Positions 1-10,057 of a stretch of DNA of 21,212 bases are shown here, piece after piece. The notes beneath the pieces were generated by a model. The model saw only the letters and a list, made by a program, of their open reading frames with translations. It ran no database searches and was not told the DNA's origin. The first letter of the stretch is position 1; the number at the start of each line of letters is the position of its first letter. The position numbers and the translations under genes are program-made. This stretch comes from Chromera velia (Eukaryota; Sar; Chromeraceae): contig JAHBMJ010003231.1 of the NCBI GenBank assembly GCA_018398765.1, forward strand, positions 119,235 through 140,446. The letters are read 5' to 3'.

Positions 1-86
1 CATTGATCTGAATGGACCAACAAATTGGGGGCTGGGGGGGTAGAAGGGTGACGGGAAGGGCGGTGGGACCGGGAGGGGAGGGGCGC

Positions 87-106
87 GGGGGGGGGGGGGG
101 GGGGGG
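87..106. repeat. Poly-G run
   Basis: Twenty consecutive G within a G-rich stretch (about 28-106); it could form quadruplex structure and its exact length is prone to sequencing error. Confidence 0.9.
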
Positions 107-1204
107 ATGAGATGATTCGCGTTCTTGCAAGCGGCAACAGACGAGAGAACCTGTGCCGCCCTTTTGCTTCATCCGGTCTGTCTGGTCGGGTTTCAAATTT
201 GCCCATCGTAAATGAAATATTCTGTCCTTTGAATCCATGAATGAGAGAGAGAGGGAGAGAACAGCATGGCAGACAAGACAGACAGACAGATCTTGTCGTT
301 GTATTAACCTCTCAGGTGTTCAGGTCTGGGTGTGCAGCTTGTTTCGTTGGTTTTTTGGTTGCATTTGCATGAGTGGATTGTTTGGGTGTGCATGGCGGTG
401 GAGCGATAGAACGAGTCGCTAAGGAAAGGATGGACCGACAGGTGGCACCAGAAGAGAAGAGAAGGAACTAATGAGGCGGGTGGATTGAATTCAGATGCAA
501 CGGGAAGGAAATGAAGGAAGGAAGTCTTTTTGAAGAAGACGGAGATCAAGGCTCAGAGAGGCGAAGAACACCTGCGACTAGTGGAGCACTCACACGAAAG
601 GAAGGGGCGACAGGACGGCAGAGACTGAGAGAGATTCAGAGAGCGCGGAAGAGGGGGAATCCCCCCCCCGCGTCCCTTCCGATCCGCTCTCTCCCTTCAG
701 TCTCAGGAAAGGAAGAGGGGGGGTAGCGAGAGAAGGATGTAGCTCGGACGGACCATCATGACAAGGGAAGAAGCCGAGGGAGCAGAGTCATCAGGACGCC
801 TTCCGGTTGGTCTTTTACTTACTGGCCTCTGGTGGCTTTTCTTGCGTAGGATGGGGGGGGCACCTTCGGTTGGGTAGGTAGAGAGGGAACTAGGGTTTGA
901 AGTGGAGTCTGGGAAGTTCGTTTGAATTCCCTCCCCTCCTTTCTTTCTTTCTTTGAAGGAGCATGGTTGCATTGATGCGTTGGTCGATGCATGGATGCAT
1001 GCAAGGCTCCAGTTGTGCTCTGTTTTTGGAGGGGACTCAACTCTGCTTGTTCCTTGTTCTCTCGCTGCCCTGCTCTTTCTGTCTCCTTCTTTCTGGAGTC
1101 GGTGTCCTTGCCTAAACGTTTGTCTTCCTATCTGTCTGCTTATCTGTTGTGATGTACCTCCATTGGGAATCCCTTTTTCAGCAAAAAGACGGGAAGGGCG
1201 GGGG

Positions 1205-1212
1205 NNNNNNNN
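1205..1212. other. Assembly gap (eight N)
   Basis: Eight N inside a G run (G before and after), typical of an unresolved homopolymer. Any frame crossing it is unreliable. Confidence 0.99.
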
Positions 1213-1785
1213 GGGGGGGAGGCCTGCAGCGGAGGGATCGATCGATTAACCGATCTCAGGAGAAGACGTCCAGGTCCCTTCGTTTCTTTCTGAGAAAGAA
1301 GGGGTGGGTTGTCCATGCAGGAACGGGGAGCAGTTCCTGGTGGTGCAACCCCCTAATAATAGTAGAACCAAGAAGCTGTCGACCATCGTGTGTCATGATT
1401 GAATCAGCCTTTGTTTAATTATCCCTCTCCTCCTCGCACGATTTCGCCGATACGGGCGGACGGCGTCTCTCGCCTGAGTTGCCTCTCCTACAGTCTGGGC
1501 TAGGAGAGTCATTGAGTGAAGCCTGTGATCCCTCTCAAGCAGATCGAGCCTAGAACACCGCCAGAAATTGATTGGATGGAGCAATGAATGCCACCCTTGA
1601 GAACTGCAGGGAGTCCTATTTTCTTGATCTGTATTTTCCGCTCTTGAAGCGACACCGCCATGCGTGCAAGGCTTCCTGTTTGCATGCATCATGAAAAACG
1701 AGCGAGTCAAGCAGCAGTCCATAAAATCTGCAAACTTTTTAAATCTTTTAAATTCATTTTTCACTGGCATGCATAGGTCGATCTA

Positions 1786-2960
1786 TGCAAGTGAGCAGCC
1801 TGAAAGTTTTTTATTATATATGATGATGATGATGTATGGGGTTAAAGCCGGTGAGCCGTATATAGGCCTGATATGCATGTTCTAGTGCATGTTATGAAAA
1901 ATGCATAAGTGATAAGTGATAAGTGATTTATCGGTGTCCTAGGATACTGTCGTCGTTTTGTCTTTTAGAGGTCGCCCCCGCAAACGGCAAGGTATGCTCA
2001 GACTGCCCTAGAGACTGCCGTTTGTCATTGCAAGGTTTACGATGGCAGCCGGTTAAGTCACCTAATCATCATCATCATATATACCTTAATTTGATATCAA
2101 CGCATATGTTCTACCATGTATATATAATATCACTATTAATGTGTACAGCCTAGACAGTATATGCCGGCAGATTAGGTCTCAAATATTGATTTTGAGTGTG
2201 TCTACTTATGTTTAATATTTTTAGCGCAACCCAGACTATATAGGCAGTAGAGAATTTGAATTGATGTGTTAAAATCATCCACTTTCTCATAAAAACAAAA
2301 AGCCTTGCCTCCAGTCTTTTAAGATATGTTCTAGGATATGTTTTAAACCTGCATACAAAAACATTTAACACATATACAAAAACTTAAATTTAAAGGAGAA
2401 ATTAATGTCAAAAGACGGTCAAACACTAAAAAAAAAATAAAGTTTTACCTATTATAGCTGCGCCTACCTCTCAAAACAAAAATCAACACAGCGCAATTAA
2501 ATTTAATCAACTTGGACCCCCAGATTTTTGTGAACTTCAGAAAGACTTATAGCTAGGTAAACAGTTAGTCATAATATCTTAAATTATTATCTTCACAACT
2601 GAAATAAATCCATGAATTATAAATGTAAAATTAAAGTATGTTTCAGCAGCCTAGTAGTATATGTATTCTCCTAAGAACTGGTTGTGTAAGTAGAGATAAT
2701 ATATACATATATCATCTTCAGTAGAGACGACCTTAATTGGCCTAAAGTCTGGCATTCTCCAAACCGGGCAGCAAGCCAATAACAAAGTCTAAAACAAAGT
2801 GAAATGAATATTTTTCTTCTTTTTATGAACTGGATGCCCCGATTTCATCCGATTTCAACAACGCTCAGCAAGGGGCTACTTTTCCATATAATTCACCTTT
2901 TCTGTTCTCATTTTCATTCTCTTTTGCAATATTGTCCGATTACTTAGTCTTCAGATCGGC
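1786..2960. other. AT-rich island 1
   Basis: Composition changes sharply from the GC-balanced surroundings to AT-rich with many stops in all frames. It includes a 7-bp tandem (TAAGTGA)x3 at 1906-1926, GAT and CAT triplet runs (1820-1833, 2066-2078), and an inverted pair CAAACGGCA (1981-1989) / TGCCGTTTG (2016-2024). No gene, tRNA or rRNA is recognised. Confidence 0.65.
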
Positions 2961-3838
2961 CTGTTGAGCGGGAAGATATCCTATCTGTACTTGATCATCC
3001 TTAGTTGCTCTGGAGTAGGTCTCCCGCAGGTGAACGCTTGACGAGCACTGACAGCGGTGTCTGGGCTTTCGTCGTCGACTCTGCATGCATCATCGAATGC
3101 AGGGAAAGCTTAATCAATATCTTAGGGACTTAGAGAGTTGACCACGAAACAAAAAACAGTAACAACGAGGAGGGAGAAGAAAAAAATAGAATGCACGGGG
3201 TCAATGACAGATCCAACTTGATAAGACATCGCGATCAAGCCCAACTCAAAAACCCCAATAGGTACACACACATATATATATATGCTCCACCCACCTGCAG
3301 ACGACATGGTAGCGTCTGTCCCCTTCTGAGGTTCTGGTGTCCAGGGGTCCACAAGAGTCTGAGATCGGGAATTCTACCTGCACCATACAGGCAGGGTGAA
3401 GAGGAGAGAAGCGAAGGAAGATTCGAGCACGGTCTACAAGATCATTGGTCTGGCAGCAGAAGCAGCGGGCCAAGGAAAAGTGCGACACAATGTAGCAAAC
3501 CAACGTGAAAAATGTGAGAAAAGGATTCACATGAAACTCATAGTGACTGGCAGACAGGCACGCAGGTAGCCTGGTCGACCAAAATCGCACTTACTTCGAT
3601 CAGCCACCTGATCTAGCTGCTCACTCCTGCATGGAGACTGACTGCCCAATATGCAGGATACAATTAATCACCGCAAGCAAGCAAGGTTTCCCCCCTCCCT
3701 CCTACCTGGAGTCCGCTCTCGGAGTCCTGGAGCGTTCTCGAAAGGAAAATTGTGCAGGCCACGGTGTTGAGAACTCGGGGCAGTCCCAGTTTCGCTTTGG
3801 GTCGGACTCTTGCAGCTGCATCAATCAATCAAGTGGGC

Positions 3839-3878
3839 ACAGGCAGGCAGGCAAGCAGGCAGGCAGGCAGGCAGGCAG
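3839..3878. repeat. (AGGC)n microsatellite
   Basis: About ten AGGC tetramers, with one AAGC variant, read as a Lys/Gln/Ala/Gly repeat in chance frames. Confidence 0.9.
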
Positions 3879-4240
3879 ATGTGCTGCAAAAACATGAGAA
3901 CGATAGAGACGTCGGCTGAAACATCCAAGCTGTATCACGAGGGCTTCTCAAGCAGTTCCTGTAGGTGGAAGGAAAAGACAAAACGACCTTCAAGCAGTGC
4001 CAATTGCAGCAAGTAGCGCTTCCTCCACTATTAGTAAAAGGCCCGCTCCTTTTTCTTGCATCAACTGACGAATCTGTCTGTTTTCTGTCTCTTTAATACA
4101 GGACAGGACTGGCACCTTCAGTCTGCAACAGTGTCTCTTTCTCTCTCTTTGGCCCGTGATCCAAGGGAAAACCAATAAACCAAAAACTCAAGCTTCAAAA
4201 GGAGGCCCTGCATTACCTGGGTCAGCTGCAAGTAGAAAAA

Positions 4241-4293
4241 GAGAAAGAAAGAAAGCAAGAAAGAAAGAAAAGAAAGAAAGAAAGAAAGAAAGA
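4241..4293. repeat. (GAAA)n microsatellite
   Basis: Thirteen or so GAAA tetramers with a few interruptions (GCAA, extra A). Confidence 0.9.
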
Positions 4294-5070
4294 CACACCG
4301 AAAGCAACCGTCAGTTTGTGCGAAGAAGCAGTATGAAATGAAAAATGACTGCAGAAATCCGAGGCATTTAGAAAAACTGCCAGACAGACAGACAAAACGT
4401 CTACTGTATTCTTTCCCCTTGCCCTGTCTGTCCTTTGAAATTCGCATTTGTTGACTTGCGCTCATCGTCATTCATCGACCTGTCTTTTGCTTTATGCATC
4501 TATCAGTCAAGATACACTTAATTCCGCTTTCTGTCTCCCATGCACCCAAAACAAAACAGCTCCAGATTTCCTTCCCATGCAGCAAGCAGTCGAATCTGCC
4601 TACGCCTACCGATGCAAAGTCCGAGGGGTTCCATTTGCCTCAGGGGATGAGGAAGGACTTCGAAGACGTTCATTGAGGGACAACTGAGATGATGATCGAG
4701 AAAGGATTCAGAGGATAATCAATTGGGGGACACAGAAGAGAGCAGAGAGGTTGGGTGAAGGACGGCACAGCTGATGCAACGAAGCAAAACCCATTTGAAT
4801 GTCTTTCTTCGTTGATCGGCACTTGCTGAGATCTCCATGCAGAGATGGGACCTTTTCTCCAACTGCTCCATGTTACTCTGCATTTTCTTTCTCCCACAAG
4901 AGTCCTGACCTATCTCTGTATTTACAAACTGCAGAATGACTTCAATCGGATTAAGCCCGTATGTGAGCTTCTTCCTCCTGCTGCACCTTCTCCCAGGTGC
5001 ACCCCTAAGTGCTGGTTAAACTTTGCCGATCTAAGAGGTGTTGTATTCTCACGGCATTCGAAAAAGCCCT

Positions 5071-5252
5071 TTATTTTTCAAGGATGAGCCTTTCTCTTTC
5101 ATCCTTGCAGTGTTTCGCATCCAAACTGACTGACTCGCAAGCGTAGCTTGGCCGCAGGGTTCTCTCGTCCATCCGCCCTGTCGGGAAGCACCTCAGGTTC
5201 GTCGCCTTCCTGCTGCATTGCGTGTCTCCAAACTCGGGCTCGCACTCCTTTC
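5071..5252 (-). other. Last exon: EB/EGF-like unit 6 and stop
   Basis: Acceptor CCCCCTGCAG, phase 1 entry, then KECEPEFGDTQCSRKATNLR followed by cysteine (Cys1, Cys2, Cys3), FPTGRMDERTLRPSYAC and DAKHCKDERERLILEK, with TAA at 5071-5073. The TAA overlaps AATAAA, a possible polyadenylation signal, though such signals are poorly conserved in alveolates. An AG|GTGCTT at 5195 sits exactly where the phase 2 intron occurs in the other units; either that intron is absent here or the true exon stops there and later exons were not recognised. Confidence 0.55.
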
Positions 5253-6865
5253 CTGCAGGGGGGGGCATTCATTTTCATACAGGGGGGAATTCAATGAACG
5301 CATGTTCTGTATGAAAATGAATGAATGTCTCCAGGCTCGGGTTCGCTGAGGGGGAATGGGCAAGACGTATTAGGAAATGGAAGAGTCTGCAGGAACAGTA
5401 AACGATCGAAAAGTTGCATGCATGAACCATGCTCTATGCTGGACATTCGACCTTTCTTCTTGTTCATCTGTTGACGATTGTGCTCTGAACGACAATTTGT
5501 GTTGGACTGACTGACCAATGTATGCCAGGCCTCTTCCGAGATCTGCATTGAGTCGGTCAGTCGGTATGAATGCAATACAGTCAGATCCCTAGACATCATG
5601 ATGCAGTCTTGGAGACACAACAAAAGCATGCGAGAATTGAGGTGAAGAGAGAGGGTTACCAAAAGAAAAAAAAAGAGAGAGAGAGAAGAGAATGCATGGA
5701 GAGAGCCAGCTAGTGGCCAAAAAGACTCTCCGAGGCACAAAACAGGCGGCAAGGGGAAGAGCGGCTTTTGCTTCAGCATATGCGTGCGACTTTCTCCTCC
5801 CACCCAGCCCTTCAAGTTTTCTTCCCGGCAAAAAGCGAAAAGAGATAGTCAGATAAATGGACAAAGACAGTAAGTCGAAAGAAAAGCGGACTCACTGAGA
5901 ACATTCTTTTTTAGATTGTGCTTGTCAGTGCGTTGGGACAACTCTGCAAGCAGACACACAAGTAAGTTGCGTACATGGAACGCAACGAGGGGCAGACGTG
6001 CTCATTCTTTCTCAGGCGTTTTCCATGGGAAAAAAAAAAAGACAAAGAACGGACCAGCTGAATAAAGCTTTTGAACGATGGCAAGTCGATGAATTCCCAA
6101 ACGGAGACCCACGGGGATAGTACAAGAGAGTGACAAAGTGATAGTGCACCAGCAGTTTTATCTGTCAGACAGCATAATTCGCGAGAAGGCTGACCTGTAA
6201 TCAGATCTGTAAGAGTCCGCAGGAAAATGGTGGAACAAACAGGACAGAGGAAGCAAAGAGTCAGTGAGAGAGTTTGACATGTATTCAAAAACAAAAACAG
6301 TACAAGTGGCCACAAACTCAAAGACGACGACAACGTCTGGAAGGAATTCAAAGTACAGACAGGTGAACAAGAAAAGATCCCTCTCAATATGCAAGAGCCA
6401 GAACAGCGCGGCATGGCCCCTTTCCTTTTCCTTTTCTTTTCATTGGCATGCCGTCAGAAATTTCTGGAAGGCATGCTCTCTCTTTTCACGTTCAGCGATG
6501 TTGCAAAGAGAGACTATCTTTTGTCAACAAGCTCTAATTGTCTCCATAACCTCCTCGAACTCCCTGTCTGGGTTTAGTCCGTCAAGTTGTGTCTTGCTCG
6601 TGTCGTTCCTGACACCAGGATGGGTGTCTGTTTCAGAAAAAAAAAAAAAAAACGTCTGCCTACGGGGCTCCCTGTTCCGCCTACCGTCTGCAACACAAAA
6701 CGCACAAGTCAGACGAAGAAACATTTGGATGAGTGCTCAAGGCAGAGGCCTCTCACTTAGTACAACGTATGATTTGGCTTTGTGCGAAGAAAAGGGAAGG
6801 AAATGAAGTGCGTAGCGGCGTCGGGCGTCAAAGAAGACAGAGGCGATGCAAAACAAAAATACACA

Positions 6866-6915
<50 letters not shown>

Positions 6916-9900
6916 GACACATCGCACACGCTCACATACATGAGAGAGAGAGAGAGTGAGAGACAGAGAGAAATATACAGACAGGCAGACAGACAGACAG
7001 ACAGAGAAGGAGGGAGTGAGGGAGAGAGAGAAAAGGAGAGAGAGAGAGAGAGAGATAAAACCGCAAAATCCGGGAGAAATGCAGTTGAGACTGACAGTCA
7101 ATGGTCACTCCTTGCTCTGCAAGCAATCGCGAAGAGAAAAAAGCATATTGCAGAAAAACAACCGATCAGCGATACCGCACTGCACACAGCCTTTCTCCAT
7201 TTCGGTTAGCTCAATTCGAAAACTTCGTCAGTAGAATTGACACTTTGTCATGCAGCCACTTGCCTAATCGAAGCGACAGGACTGCTTTGGTGATTTATTC
7301 ATTGAAGAGATAATCCTGCCTCCCTTCTGGCATGCCTCCCTTTGTGTGTCTGCATTTGTCTGCCTGTGTCTGCCCGTACCTCTGGCCATTTCTCCGTACA
7401 CCTGCTTGTTTCCTACCGAAACGCTTGTCTGTTGTTTGTCCAGTCAACTTATCTGATGGCATAGAAAAATGACGAAGAAATGGACGACAGGAGAAGGGCT
7501 TGGGAACATTGGGGGTGGAGAGTGAGGCACCCACCTTTGCAGACTTCCAGCATCGGTTGGTCTCCGTGTGAGATCGCGCCGATGGACCGGTCCATCGTCA
7601 TTCCCTTCATGCACTGGCACCGCTTTCTCTTTGGCAGAGCCAGAGGATGGCTCTCGTCAACTTCCCCGGAGGTCGACCCGTCCTCGAGACACCTACGTGG
7701 GCGTATGCATTTATTTTCATACAGAATTCTTTTTCATACAGAAAATAAATGGAGACACCTACATGGGCGCTGGGGTCAAAGACGTGTGTTGGTGAGTTGC
7801 TACATGAGCAAAGGCAGCATTAATGCGTCTATGTGCTCGTGCAGATTTGTGGGCCGACTTGCATTTGTCTGTGTCTCGTCATAATCTGAGAGGAGAATGG
7901 ACGATGCCTTGCCAGAATATAATGTATTCTGAGATGAACAAATGCATCGGTGAAGAGCGTGTTCATGGAAAAATGTTCACACTGCAGAGATAGTACGTCT
8001 CCATTCAAGTCAGTTGAAGGCTTCAATTTCGAGCTCATCTCAATACACACTTCCCCCCCCCCGATCCTTGTCTCCCAAACATATTGGTGGACGCATTTAT
8101 TAATATTTTCATACAGAAAGAATACACACTGTATGAAAAGAATTCTGTATGAAAATGAATGAGTACACACTTTCCCCCCCGATCCTTGTCTCCCAAACAT
8201 ATTAGAAAATTCACCTGAGAAAGTTCAGGCTTTCCGCACAATCAGAATCGGCTTCGCAAGTGGCGACTGCAACAATGTATAGAGAGAATACATGGTTTCA
8301 GTATTTTGGTTTGTCTCTTTTTTTTGCTTTCAGACATCTGAAACAGGCAGTGGTAAAGGAGGTGACAATCGACGCACGCAACCGCTAAGCAGACAGACGA
8401 GTAATGCCAGTTCAAATTTCGCTGTGTCCTCGAGAGCCTCATGAAAATTTGTTGTGCCATTGTCTCTTTGACTCTTCTTGGATCGCTCCCCCACGACACG
8501 ACAGGCACAGATGGACTCACAAAGATAGCCTCCATGCCTTTCTCTTCCTTCTGTGAGCCTGGATGCCATCGTCTTCTCTTTTTCTCTCGGTGGGCGATGA
8601 GTTAATTCTTTTATGGCTTGTGAGTCGAGTGAGGCCTTTGCTTCCTTACTTATTGTCGACTCATCTGACGGACTCGAAACTTCCCTTCCGCATTGCAGTT
8701 TAGCTGGTGGGAACGGAACGAGCAGTCAGCCTGCCAATGCATTAAGTGACTGACTGACGCACGTACGGACTGACTGACTGACAGTGCTTTGCGTCTGCAG
8801 CACAACAGAGGAAGATCACGCGTGATAATCGAGCAGTTGCTTGAATGTGGGAAAACCCAATAGAAGACTGTTGATGATTCTCAAGCGATGCGATTGAAAC
8901 CAAGTTTGAACAAGACGCCTCAAATCAGAACAGATTCTCGCACACATACGTATACATAGAGGAAACCAAATCCAAAAAAAAGGAGGAAAGAAAGACAGAC
9001 AGAAGAAAAATGCGAGAGGGGGGGAAAGGGGAGGCCGACGTTTCTAAATGACTCCAAATGAGTGGCTTTGAGACGTGCGTTTGTTCATTCACTCGACAAA
9101 TTGGAACTCAAATTTCAGAAATCCAACAAAAATGTTCATCGGTATTTGCGTGCTTTTTCGGCCCACCTCTGCACACCCCGATGGCTTCATCGTTTGCCTT
9201 CGGGTTCTCAGACCCTGAGGCGAGGTCTCGTAAGACAAAGTCATGGCCCTCCGCACACTGGCAGATCCCTCCTCCCAAAGAGAGACGAATGAACCTGTGA
9301 GGAAACGGAAAACATCGAGAAGCAGCACAAGAAAACAAAAGCGAAAGGGTAAGGAGGCGAGATAGACAGTGACAAGTCACTCCCATTCCCCCGCCGTCAA
9401 CCTGCTTCTCGACAATCGAGTTGTTCCGACCGCCTTTGCAGCAGTGGGTCCCCGTCTTCCCTTGCAGTTTCAGTCATCTTTATCCCCCTCAAAGTTTTTG
9501 CCATCCTTCTTCAACGAAGCAACCAACCTACCGTCCGAGACGCCTCATTTTATGACACTCTGCCCAAGCGTCGTGTCTGGTGTCGACACAGTCCGTTGGA
9601 AGGGAACACTCCTCGGGGGAAGAGGCCGGCATCCCTGCATTCACTCATGCACCGTCAGTCAAGTGAAATTGGAATTGAGCAAGAGAGATTCTATTCAGGC
9701 TTGCTACAGACTGAACAGCAAAGTTCGCTTTTTTTGCCGTGGACTCCTTTTGTGTTGCCTCTTCTTGACTCTCTCTCTCTCTCTCTCTCTTCCTTCTCTA
9801 GAACTCCATATTCAAGCGTTGCAATGGCTGACCTGGAAACGGAAGCTGCTTCATTGCGTCTGCATACACAAATTTGAAGACAGGGGGGGGACAGAGACTA

Positions 9901-9982
9901 CAGGAGAGTCTTTTGACAAGGCCCTGCCCCTGATTAAGCGACGCGCAACTCACACACAAAACACACACATACACATAGACAC

Positions 9983-10057
<75 letters not shown>

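Larger units (their letters stand above)
1..1785. other. No supported gene; G/GA-rich low-complexity DNA
   Basis: Only short open frames on both strands, none with domain-like composition, signal peptide or chained splice sites. A minus-strand frame at 1393-1770 (125 codons, Arg-rich) is the longest and is not recognisable. Contains GA-rich tracts, ATGCATGC-type strings near 985-1005, and an assembly gap. Confidence 0.6.
2961..5070. other. No supported gene
   Basis: Mixed-composition DNA with only short frames. Isolated acceptor-like TGCAG and donor-like sites occur, but no chain of phases or cysteine pattern continues the upstream gene. It may hold 3' noncoding sequence of the minus-strand gene. 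Confidence 0.5.
7535..8550 (-). other. Microexon plus EB/EGF-like unit 5
   Basis: 8550-8521 (30 nt, 1 to 1, acceptor GCTCACAG, donor CTTT|GTGAGT) encodes EGRERHGGYL. 8266-8215 (52 nt, 1 to 2, acceptor TTGTTGCAG, donor CTCAG|GTGAAT) encodes ATCEADSDCAESLNFLR with Cys1-Cys2. 7692-7535 (158 nt, 2 to 1, acceptor CCCACGTAG, donor CAAAG|GTGGGT) begins CLEDGSTSGE at Cys3 and ends with RCQCMKGMTMDRSIGA and EVCK. The AG|G split codon gives Arg before Cys3, exactly as in unit 1. The intron between the last two exons carries palindromic elements at both ends. Confidence 0.72.

Noticed and set aside
1393-1770. 125-codon Arg-rich minus frame
   Set aside because: No recognisable domain, no supporting splice sites, and it stands alone in gene-poor DNA.
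2960-3070. Segment GCAGGTGAACGC suggesting the 3' end of small-subunit rRNA
   Set aside because: The neighbouring bases do not match rRNA and the similarity is limited to about ten bases.
7071-7125. Possible further half-unit (segment with VTIDCQSQLHFS after a good acceptor)
   Set aside because: Only one cysteine and no GT donor in the required phase.
6733-7209. 158-codon plus frame and several overlapping frames rich in Arg/Glu or Ser/Leu
   Set aside because: Produced by the AC/AG/CAGA repeat in every frame; not coding.
9369-10028. 219-codon plus-strand frame
   Set aside because: It runs through a CT tract into a His/Thr repeat made by the AC microsatellite and lies antisense to exons of the cysteine-rich gene; it has no domain.
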